This document shows positions 1 through 10,700 of a DNA stretch of 27,175 bases, in pieces. Every line of letters starts with the position of its first letter. Position 1 is the stretch's first letter. Below the pieces are notes generated by a model. The model searched no databases and was not told the origin of the DNA. It saw only the letters and a program-made list of their open reading frames with translations. Location: positions 70,620 through 97,794 of the forward strand of contig KN884793.1 in the NCBI GenBank assembly GCA_000934455.1, read 5' to 3'. The position numbers were made by a program, and so were the translations under genes. The stretch comes from Apostichopus parvimensis (taxonomy: Eukaryota > Echinodermata > Holothuroidea > Aspidochirotida > Stichopodidae).

Positions 1-768
1 TTTCCATAGAACTTATGAGAAAAGTCGAATCCATCAGATTATGGGGCAAAAAGTCAATAATTTGATTGCCTTGCTTTCTTTTTTCTTACGCAAAGGATTC
101 AATACTGCCATTGAAAGATTCTCCGTGTTACATACAGCTGCAGTATAGGCCAGGGGCAGAAACATAACCAAGCACTTTCACAAGTGCATGGGGGTGGGGA
201 AGGCATCTTCCCGGCCCTCATTTCCCCCTGTCCCTACGTCTACATGACTTTAGTAATATAACAATTGTACCTTTATACAAAGTTGATGACAAGCTGGGAA
301 TAAAGTGTCTCTAAATTTGTGCATTCCATTATATATACTACTATACAGTGGATAATGACGAACAACAACGCCCAGTACAGAATTATAATCAGGGTACATA
401 TACTGTCGTTCGATGATGCGACAGGCCATGTGAGGGGAGGGTGGGGTGGGGTGGGGTAGGGTGGGGTGGGGGAGGGGAGAAGGGGGCAGGTTCAAGGTAT
501 ACAACTCCTGGGAACGGGGTCAGTTATGATGCCTTGAGTATTGTTAGGATGATTCAGGTCCAGGCTTCCGCTTAAAAATATTAACGTTGTGCAAAATCTG
601 CCATTTCGCGACCTGGCGGTAAAACAAGTCAAGTTATATTAAACGGCATCGAACATCCAAAGCGTTCTTACCATGGAATTGGGTAAGCTTTTTGAACTGT
701 ATACATATTTCGTTGCAATAAACGTGTTAGTATAGCAAGCGGTTCATATAATTCACTTGCTTGACAAG
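1..768. other. Non-coding, no gene recognised
   Basis: Apart from the G-rich tract, I see no coding block, RNA gene or repeat with recognisable ends. Open frames at 250-504 and 668-1093 (minus) come from the G-rich tract and transposon copy A. Confidence 0.5.
432..487 (+). repeat. G-rich GGGGT tract, quadruplex-capable
   Basis: Runs of three to five G separated by T, A or AGA. Many four-run combinations fit the quadruplex pattern. Confidence 0.8.
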
Positions 769-1199
769 CAGTGGCGTAGCCACGGGGGGGGGGCGTGGCG
801 TGGGGGCGAAACCCCCCGCCCATGAAAGCTTGTCGCCCCCCCCCCAGTCGCCCTCCCACTGGGATTTTGGGTGTCGAAAAAAATAACATGTGTGAAAAAT
901 ATATCATTGGTCTGAATGGTCTCGAATCTCCATGATGACCACTCATGAACGACGATTTTTTGTACGTTTTTATGATATCGCTAGTCATTTCAAAATAGAA
1001 AATGCTTAGATGCAACTTGCAATGCCTGGGAAGTGCCATTTCCGGAGCTGGGATGCATTTTCGGCCAAAATTTTCTTGTACGCTTCGCGCCAACCTATGG
1101 TGGCGCTACGCTTAGATAGTTTCCAATGCCGAATCTACGGCTTTGATAATTTGCCTACAGGCTCGCCCCTCCCTTGGCAAATTCCTCGCTACGCGCCTG
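769..1199 (+). mobile_element. hAT-like non-autonomous transposon, copy A
   Basis: The left end CAGTGGCGTAGCCA and right end TCGCTACGCGCCTG form imperfect terminal inverted repeats. The interior from about 1009 matches copies B and C; the left interior (poly-G and poly-C runs, then TTTTTATGATATCGCTAG) matches copy C only. No 8-bp target duplication is found at its edges (TTGACAAG versus TATAAATA), so it may be recombined or old. Short open frames in it are not genes. Confidence 0.7.
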
Positions 1200-1344
1200 T
1201 ATAAATACTAATACAAACAGCCAATCAGGATCATGTAACCAGTGTGCATTAACTGATCAAACAAGCTAGTGAGCTATACTATACCCTTATAGAAATTGGT
1301 GGTTTCCAGGTACTGGAATGCCAAAAAAGATGTTAAAAAATGCT

Positions 1345-1526
1345 GACATCATACAGGTTGCTCACATCATTGCTCGCGTCATTGCCTCGATACTCTGTTA
1401 CATTTTCAATCGGGTTTTCACTTCTGGGACGTATACCCTGATGCTCTTAAAACCGCTAAAAACCACATTTTCAAGAAAGGAGACAATACTATCGCTGAGA
1501 ACTACCGGCCAATCAGTCGATCACCT
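1345..1526 (+). pseudogene. Non-LTR retrotransposon reverse-transcriptase fragment, frameshifted
   Basis: One frame reads IIARVIASILCYIFNRVFTSGTY up to about 1436. The next frame from 1437 continues PDALKTAK, then IFKKGDNTIAENYRPIS, and stops at TAA 1527. This order is the typical start of the LINE (jockey/CR1-type) reverse-transcriptase domain. One frameshift and an early stop make it a dead relic. Flanks up to 1344 and from 1530 to 1813 show nothing recognisable. Confidence 0.7.
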
Positions 1527-1813
1527 TAATAATATTTCAGACGCAATCTTTGATGTCAGTTTGATATATAGTTCGGTCATTTCAGTATGTTACTTGCCTG
1601 AAAGCCCAGTCAATCTTTTCTTTTCTTATTTTCCACGCGCAATTTGCAGATTTGTCGAAAAATGTCAATGCCGGTGTCAAACTCACAACAGGTTTGTCAT
1701 GATATTTCAAAGTAACTTACCAGACTGTTTTTTTTTTACTATTTCACTTAACTATTTGATGACCACATCAAGACATGGGATCTCAAAATAAAGGATGTTG
1801 AGAAAACTTTAGA

Positions 1814-2006
1814 GCAGCTTACAAGGCCTGGGAAGTGTCATTTCCAACGATTTAGGAGGCCTTTTTAGCTAAAAAATTTCAGTTCGCTGCGCGCCAACCT
1901 ATGGTGGCGCTCCGCTTAGATAGTAACAGGACGCCCTCCCAGGAAACTGGTCAAGCCCCCCCCCCCAGCGCAGCCCCACTGAAAAATCCTGGCTACGCCA
2001 GTATTG
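1814..2006 (+). mobile_element. hAT-like non-autonomous transposon, copy B (5' truncated)
   Basis: It shares AAGGCCTGGGAAGTG, TTTTAGCTAAA and the CGCGCCAACCTATGGTGGCGCT block with copy A, then diverges into a C-rich stretch ending near GGCTACGCCAG. The left terminus is missing. Confidence 0.55.
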
Positions 2007-2601
2007 ACAGGTCATTTTTCGTTCAAACTGTTGGAAGTAGCCCCCTCGACAATTTACAAGTTTGGAATCTTGAAGCTGCTCTTCACATGTATTGTGTATA
2101 GTGCAAATATATGAAATGTAGAAAACATGTACTTTAGGCTAGAGAAGCTAATATAATACTAACAAACCAAAGTTGCAAATATATATAATACTATGCCTTC
2201 GTGACAATAACATTTTAGTAACAGTAGCCTAATGATATAATGGTGATCAAATTACCTGTCCCAATAAACAAAAAAATGAAAAAAGGCTTTCTGCGTAAAC
2301 CAGTGGTTACTAAATTTGACCTAAGCACCGTTTTGATGTGCACGGACAGCAAACTATATTATGAGATAAACAAAAACCAGATTCATTATTAACGCGCAGG
2401 TTTTTCAAACTTCATTTTGCTGAATAAAATCCACGCGATTTGGAAGTAATTGTGGCTGAATGTTGTTATGAGTATATTATTCGGTACGTTTGCTAACATT
2501 GCAAAGAAACATAACGGAACGTATTCGCTTCAATAAAGATTCGATATTCTGATGTGTGCATGTGCAACATCGTAACTTCATTCCGTCTTCACTACAATAA
2601 C

Positions 2602-2876
2602 CAGGCGCGTAGCCAGGAATTTGCCAAGGGAGGGGCGAACCTGTAGGCAAACTATTAGAGCCGTAGATTCTGCATTGAAAACTACCTAAGCGTACAAGAA
2701 CATTTTAGCTAAAAATGCCTCCCAGATCGCTGGAAATGGCATTTCCCAGGCCTTGTAAGTTGCATCTAAGCTTGAATTTACTAGCGATATCATAAAAACA
2801 TACACAAAAATATGCTCGGGGGGGGGGGGGGGGCGGTCGCCCCCTTAGCCTCCCCCTCCCCTTGGCTACGCGCCTG
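2602..2876 (-). mobile_element. hAT-like non-autonomous transposon, copy C, complete with target duplication
   Basis: This 275-bp element has perfect 14-bp terminal inverted repeats (CAGGCGCGTAGCCA) and a perfect 8-bp direct duplication ACAATAAC on each side (2594-2601 and 2877-2884). CAG-starting ends with an 8-bp duplication are the hallmark of the hAT superfamily. It is inverted relative to copy A and has a G run at about 2819-2833. It carries no transposase, so it depended on an autonomous relative. Confidence 0.85.
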
Positions 2877-2884
2877 ACAATAAC

Positions 2885-4605
2885 CATATGATCACAGTCC
2901 GATTGTAAAAGTGAACGTAGCTTATATAATGTGATTTATCATGCGAGTGCTATATCATAATTGGACTTTCTGTGTATGCGGGTATCCATTTCACATCAGG
3001 GTGACCTTTAAGTTTGGAAAGACTCAGAAAAGAACAAAGGATTCTCTCATATTTCGTCCGCAAAGCAATTAGTAACAAATTTCGAAACTACAGAATGTAC
3101 TTACATACCATGTAAGGTGTGTATAGGCTACGGTACTAAATTTCAAAGAACTGAATATTCATTAGGTCATTTTAAAAAAAATCGAAAGGTCGCGTCCGCG
3201 CAATATTATACGTTTCAAATTTAATTGAGATTGGCCCGTGTTTTTTTCGATTTTGGTCCAAGGTAAGCATACTTGGGGAGAAAGGTAGATATGAAAGTTA
3301 ATTACTTACAATGGCTATCTTACTCTTTCGGATGTAGGATTAGGAACACGTAATTTCTTCAGGCTTCAGTGATATCTACCCAAAACATTTATCCATCCTG
3401 TAACTGTTGTACTTGTTGTAAGGACACTATAGTCTAAGCAGCATCCAGAAAAGCCGGCTGCAAAATTGTCTTACAATGTAATTTATCCTGATATAAATAT
3501 ATCGAGTATGAAGTCAGTTGATTTTGTACATAAGAAGTGACTTGAAACTTCTTCAAACATCTGTATAATGTAAATGTCGGTTAAAACCCGATTGGTTCCT
3601 TGAAGAGGCCTAGGCTTTTCATTGTACGTTAGGCTATCGTAGCAGCCCAAAATCGGTATAAAATTGCCAGGTGATTAAACGTAATTAAGATGGTATGATT
3701 TTTTCCATCAACCAGATAAATGTCAAATTCACAGCGAATCTCATTTATCATTTTGGGGGTTGAATTGCACCTACAGAGGTAAAGGTTTCTCAACTCATGT
3801 TTCCCAATTTAAAATAGATTCGTATTGGTTAGGTTACTATTTTAGTCCAGATGAGAGGATGTCAGTAACCCCAAGAACGAGGGCGCCATTCTGAAATGAT
3901 TTCAGTAACGATTAGCCTGGTAAATTTACTTACAAACTAATTTGAACGATGGTCGAACAAACGGCGTCGTATAACTGATCAAAAGTATTGTAAAGGTGGT
4001 ATGTCAGTTGTAAAAATGAGAATGTGAAAAATTGCTGCAACTTAACAACATTGATAATCCATCAACATATATTGCAGTGGTATTTGTCCTTATTTAAGGC
4101 ATTAAAGGCACAAAGAGATGAACCAAAACTGTTCTTGAACTAGTGACTGTAGCAAGCCTAAGCATTCAATGCCTAGCAAATGGGTGACCAGCCAGGTTTT
4201 GATTCATAACTTGTTTGTATTGCTTGTCATGGCAGGGCCAGGTATATAATGGTTTGGATTTCGTTTATATACTCTCCATCCTGTAACCTTTTCTCTCCCT
4301 AGTAGTAAAATGTGACCATCCTGAAAACCATCTTTGTATGTTGAAAATTATAAAATGTAGATCACAGCTATCAAATGATCTCAACAAAGTTATTCCCTGA
4401 ACAATGCATATATGCCACCACTTTGTATACATGTATTGTACAGTACATATATACTGTAGTACTAGTCCTCTTCAAATCCATGCTTCCCGGTAAAACCCTC
4501 CTCAGGACACAGTGTCCCACTTTAACAAAAGAAATTTATGGTAACCCTACTGTAAATGTGGAGTGAATGCCTACTACAACTAGAGTTCATTCATTTCCCC
4601 ATCAG
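2885..4605. other. Upstream region of KMT5B, non-coding
   Basis: AT-rich sequence without supported coding exons. It may hold the KMT5B promoter and 5'-UTR exon (see the candidate at 3180-3263). The open frame 4375-4566 has no family resemblance. Confidence 0.5.
3180..3263 (+). promoter_or_regulatory. Possible 5' non-coding exon or promoter of KMT5B
   Basis: A small CpG cluster (GTCGCGTCCGCGC, about 3189-3201) is followed by a good donor, AAG|GTAAGC, at 3263. It lies 1.3 kb before the exon-1 acceptor at 4605. It could be a 5'-UTR exon, but there is no direct evidence of transcription. Confidence 0.2.
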
Positions 4606-4799
4606 GTCAGCTCCAAGTGGTATCATTTTGAGATCATGGTGGTTGAGGTCGGAAGCCGAATGCAGTTCAACTTCCTTGGTTCTCGCTTTCCGCCCACCTC
4701 GGGCATGACTGCAAGAGAACTCGCGGATAATGATGACATCGCCACCAACTTGGTCCTGGATACTTTCTTGCATTTTACAACTCATAAAATGAACCTCAG
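4606..4799 (+). CDS. KMT5B: KMT5B exon 1 of the model (coding from ATG 4636)
   Basis: The exon follows an acceptor ending CAG at 4605 and ends at donor AG|GTACAG (4800). It encodes the start of the N-terminal domain. [21 protein letters not shown] matches the vertebrate [21 protein letters not shown] block, and THKMN follows. The reading frame is open back to the acceptor, so the 30 bases 4606-4635 may be 5' UTR or coding continuation from an unseen exon. The vertebrate KMT5B insert between HKMN and RFRP is absent here. Confidence 0.85.
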
Positions 4800-7700
4800 G
4801 TACAGAATGTGACACAAATTAGTGACATGAAGAGTAAGATTGAAAAATGTTTAAGACTCTCTGATTTACTATTGCCGTCTTTATGAGTGTAGCAACTGTA
4901 CAACAGTACTAGATAAAGGAAAAATGACATGTGAAAAAGATGGATGAAAACCAAAATATGATATATGCCTCTCCAGGGAAATTTCTTTATGGATTTTTCC
5001 AGGTTGTCCCAAAAGGTGAAGCAAAACAACAAAGCACTTGACCAATATATGTACATAAGGAGAGATGTGTAGATTTGGTGAAATAGAACACTAGGTTTGG
5101 CCGGTAAACCCTCCTTCGGGTGGATCGATGTGTAGGCCTGCTAGCTACCACTATGTTTGTTCTATTTCAGTATCTCCAGATTTATGGAGGGGCAATGATA
5201 CTACAGTAATTTATCAGTTTACTATTTTGGGGGTATTGATTTACAAAGCAATCTGAATTTGATGTCAACAACTAGTTGTATGCCAGATGACCTGCAACCC
5301 TGTTTCTTGTCGTCCAAACAGAAATTTGGTCATCTTGGATGGCCGTTAATAATTTGACCTGGTCCTCGATAGAAAAGACAACTAAATAAGAGTGAATATG
5401 AATTTTATTTAAATATTGAATTTTTGTACTTTTGCTTTCCCGAATTGTGAATTGTTGGAAAATCTTTTTGGGCAATATTGACATTTCTATAAGCACTGAT
5501 CAAACCTAGCAAGGATTCAGGAATCACAAAGCAGCTTGTTTGTACACCACAGTGCCCTTTCAGCTATGATGGTTGGGTTAAAGTTAAAGGTTTTAATTTG
5601 TATTTTTTTCCGTCAACAGATTCAGACCGTTAACTAACCGAACGGAGCGACTCAAAGGGATACTGAGCTCATTCGCAAAGGACAATGACTATGAGAAGGC
5701 GTACAGGAAGTACATGACTGGAGACTGGGCTCGCGTCTTCCTGCTAAATAAAACCAAGGAACAGCAGATGGCCTTTAAGAGACATGTAAGGGAACGTTTC
5801 ATCTACTTAGGGAAGTTTGAGAAAAACTGGTTGACTTTAACAATAAATGAATCCCCAATACACAAAGACCAGAATGCAAATTGCATTGCTAGTCTGGCGT
5901 ATTACTGTAACTTGCAGTTAATACCCTAAACTCACAATGTAATTCTCTAAGAATGCCTCTGTGAAAGTCAGTTCACTTGTCTCTGAGAATTTTGTATTTG
6001 CGGAGCTGTACAGATGAGAGGTTAGGCTTTAGGCTACCACACAAAGTCAGTTCACTTGTCTCTGAGAATTTTTATATGCAGAGCTGTACAGATGAGAGGT
6101 TAGGCTTTAGGCTACCACACAAAGTCAGTTCACTTGTCTCTGAGAATTTGTATTTGCAGAGCTGTACAGATGAGAGGTTAGGGCTTTAGGCTACCACACA
6201 AAGTCAGTTCACTTGTCTCTGAGAATTCTTATATGCAGAGCTGTACAGATGAGAGGATAGGCTTTAGGCTACCACACAAAGTCAGTTCACTTCTCTCTGA
6301 GAATTTTTTATTTGCGTAGCTGTTTAGATGAGAGGTTAGGCTTTAGGCTACCACACATTAACAGCACTTGAAGCAGGTTCTTGTATTCAATACTTATAAA
6401 TGCACTGCCCTTAGAAAAATGGAAAACCTTTTGCTTAACCAGCACTGGTCAAGAGTGTGTATTAAATGAAACACAAAAGCAAAGATAGAAGGCCTGTTAT
6501 GCATCATTTCTCATACTGGATGTAACTTGCTTCTATTTCAGGTTTTTCGATACCTGGGAATGTTTTCAAAAGCTGCTGGTTTTGAGATCAAACCGTGCTA
6601 TCGTTACTCCATGGAGGGTGTCGGAGGCATGATTAGCTCTACTCGGCATTGGTAAGCCTGCTCTTAAAAAGAGTAAAACTTGTGGTCATAGCTATTGATG
6701 GCATGTTGAAAATGAGCTTAAAGTTGCAATGTTGAGTTTTGAAAGCTTTCAAGTTTCAACTATCTGTTTCTTATAACATACTAAGGTTGCTGACATTAAC
6801 AAAACTGCTAGTATATTTGCAATTGTGTCTAGCAATCTACCCATTTTGCACATTGTTTTGCAAGGCGATACTGGATGAATTTTGCCCTGAAGTTCAAAAT
6901 TTAGATATCTGGTGTAGATTCTAGAGTTTAACAAGAGCTCTAAGAAAACCTGTAATATTGCTACAGTAGTCTTCTGTGTATTTATCCCGCTTCAGTTAAG
7001 TTCTAATTACGGTTAAGTAACTAGCTGAGGTTATTGTTGCTTGTCGTGGCTGATGGTCTGGTCAGGGGCGATATTTTTAAGGGACCTGGATGTTGTACAC
7101 TAGCAATGTGTGTTTAAACTGTACAGTTCAGTGACTGTATATAATGAAACAAAGCCACAGTCTTGCATGGAAAGAGGGAGGAATAAAACAGAGTTCTGCT
7201 AGCACAGTGAACTAACTCCTATAGAGTGCAATGAAGCATTATGTTGACTTGAGCTGTGCAATCATTGTGTGTAGGATTTTGCCTCTAAAGTACATGTAAC
7301 ATTGCCTGCTACAAGTAGAGATTTGAGCTTGAGCTGTGCAAACATTGCGTGTAGGGTTTTGCCTCAAAAGTATAACATTGCCTGCTACAAGTAGAGATTT
7401 CATCTTGAGCTGTGCAAACATTGCATGTAGGGTTTTGTCTCTAAAGTATAACATTGCCTGCTACAAGTAGAGGCTTGAGCTATGCAATAGTTGTGTGTAG
7501 AATTTTGCCTCTAAAATATAACATTGCCTCTAAAATATAACATTGGTACAAGTAGAGATGTGAGCTTGTGTGGTAACAAGTTCTTTATTCAGTGAGTGAA
7601 GTGCACACAAATTCAAGGAAAATGGAGACACTATTATCATGCATTTCCGCATTGTGAAACGGGACCACATTGCGGTAATGGCTTTGTGAAATTCTCACTC

Positions 7701-10700
7701 TGGTCTCGCTTAGTATCAATATGAAACAGTATTTTTGTGGTAGATGGCCCCTTTGATCACACTCTTGTACATACAGTACAGCTCGCATACATACATTATA
7801 ACATTATATAAAACCAGTTGACATTACTAATAACATTCCATAACATTAACCACAGTTGACAGAGGGCAGTGTGCACTATGAATGTCATTGATTAATTGAT
7901 TGATTGGAATCAGTATAGTGTCATGTTCTGCCTAAATTCCCTACATTATGACAGTAATACCGGACTCACAGAGTACTATAACTGCTCTTACTTTGGTCCC
8001 TTAATGTTTGTTTTCAAATCATTATTTTAGAAATTAACTGATTTCAATATTTAAATTACTAACAACAGAAGCAACTTATCTTCCAAGACTTCCTTAGTAA
8101 TCTGCTTTTTCATGCAGATTTTCGATGTTTTAACCCTTTTTTTCTTTTTTTTTGACATGAGAGCCAGCCTTAATGACCCTAGGAATTGCATCTTCTCCTT
8201 GATAAAACCCTTGATTGGACTCTGGTTCTTCCATGAAGGTTCTTGTCTCTACCTGAAATGGGTCTGAGGAAAAGTTTGAATTGCCACCTCCCACCGCCCT
8301 CCCACCCACACCTTTAAAATCCTGTGCACATGTTCGGCTTCTCTGAGAAGCTTGGCAGGTCTTCCCAAGTTTATTTTGTTTGTATTTACTTTATTTGTAT
8401 TTGTTTGTTTGTATTCCAGGGAGAAGAATGAAACCATCCCTCTACTGGTGGGATGTATAGCTGAACTTACCGAGAAGGAAGAAGATTTACTCCTAGTACC
8501 GGGTAAAAACGATTTCAGTGTCATGTTCTCGACGAGGAAAAATTGTGCCCAACTCTGGCTAGGCCCTGCAGCATTCATTAACCACGACTGCCGGCCTAAT
8601 TGTAAAGTAAGTCTCCAGTAATTATCATGGTGTGCACCCACCAGCATCCAACACACACATGCTCTCACATGCTTAGCAGTTAAACTAACACCAGGCTGTT
8701 CGAAATTAGATTGCAATTGATTGTGCTAACTTGTTGAGACTCTCTCCTAGAATTCTGTTGAATTCATCACAAATCAAGGATAAGGAGTGAGCATATCATG
8801 AATTTGATTAAAAAAAAACCAAAAAGAATCTTGAAAAAAAAATCATGCAATTTTATATCATTGTGTAACTAAAACTTGATTAGTTAAAAATGTAAAGACC
8901 TACATTGTTAGTATGGGATAGCATTGTCATATTTATCAAACCCCACCCATATTCATCAAGTCCACCCCACCATGTTCATCAAACCCCACCCCACCATGGA
9001 TATTCATCAAGCCCCACCCATCCATATTCATTCAAGCTCCAACCCACCCATAGTCAATCAATCCCACCCCACCCATATCTATCAAGCCCCACCCATCCAT
9101 ATTCATCAAACCCCATTCCACCCATATTCATCAAGCCCTACTCCATCCATATTCATCAATCCCCACTGCATACATATTAATTAAGCCCCACCCTATATTC
9201 ATCACGCCCCATCCCACTCATATTCATCAACCAGCACCCCACCCATATTCATCAGACCCCACCCATATTCATCAGACCCCACCCATATTCATCAAACCGC
9301 AACCCATCATATTCATCAAGTCCCACCATCCATGTTCATCAACCCCACCCCACCCATATTCATCAAGCCCCATCCATATTCATCAACCCCACCCCACCTA
9401 TATTCGTCAAGCCCCACCCATATTCATCAAGCCCCACCCATATTCATCAAACCTTGCTGCTTTTCCTGATTTTATTTCTGCTGTGTTTCAGTTTGTTCCT
9501 TCTGGTAGGGATACAGCTTGCGTGAAGGTCCTTCGAGATATTGAACCTGGAGAGGAGATTACCTGTCACTACGGGGAGGACTTCTTTGGAGAGAATAATT
9601 GCTACTGTGAATGTGAGACTTGTGAGAGGTAAGACAATATACATTAAAATACATTTAGGTTCTCACTCCCTGGTTTGTTAGGAAAATTGCATTGAATTGA
9701 ATTTCTAATGTTAAATATATATCTAGTAAATTTTAGTGTCATTATCACTGCACCTCAAAGGTCCATATTATGTCACAAAATTAATGTTTTATATATTTGT
9801 GTTAGTGTCCTTAACACTGCACCTCAAAGGTCCGTATTATGTCACCACATTAATGAAAGAAATATGTCATACTTTTTTTTCTTATGAAATGTTCATTATT
9901 ATGTTTTCTTTGAAGATTACAACGAGGGGCTTTTGTCCCGAATTGCTCGCCAAAGAAAGACAGCAAAGAGGAGAAGTACAGTCTTAGGGAGACACATAAA
10001 CGTCTCATGAGACAGAAGAAGACAGACCAGAAGACGCAGGCAGGACATGTCCCTCAGACAGGTAGGAATACCTCATGAATTATTCAATGTGTGTACCTCA
10101 GAGAGGTAGCAATACCTCATGTATTATGTAATGAGTGTACCTCAGAGAGGTAGCAATACCTCATGTATTATGTAATGAGTGTACCTCAGAGAGGTAGCAA
10201 TACCTCATGTATCATTCAATGAGTGTACCTCAGAGAGGTAGAAATACCTCATGTATTATGTAATGAGTGTACCTCAGAGAGGTAGCAATACCTCATATAT
10301 TATTCATGAAGTTGTTACATGCCTGTGTATGTGTGATGGAAGGACAGATGTAGGAAATGCATAGAACTTTAAAGGTATTGTGTGAGAAATTATTAAACAT
10401 TATTGTTGGCTTAGTACAGGCTGACATATTAACATCGCCATGGTTGACCTTGTCATTCTGCACTTCATAATTCATGCACTTCTCCATGGTGCTGAAAGTT
10501 TAATCTGTCCTATACTCATATTATAAGAAAAGTGGGTGCCTGTTAGCATTGAGAGTGTGAAAGTCAATGAGGAGAGCTCCTTTAAATCCCTCTATTTTAT
10601 ATATATGCCATTAACTACCCAAGAATTGCTTTCATATGAGCAGCAGTTTAGCTATGAAACTACTTTCTTCTTTTTCTGTGCTATTTTACAGCTGTTCAGA

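Noticed and set aside
668..1204. Open frames on both strands around 668-1093 (minus) and 1010-1204
   Set aside because: They coincide with hAT-like copy A, whose homologues B and C do not conserve the frames.
4375..4566. 63-codon ORF just upstream of KMT5B exon 1
   Set aside because: No similarity to the KMT5 N-terminus, and it ends in a stop before the exon-1 acceptor, so it cannot extend the protein without splicing.
5977..6189. 70-codon repeat protein frame
   Set aside because: It lies wholly within the 79-bp tandem repeat in an intron; frame is lost in later units.
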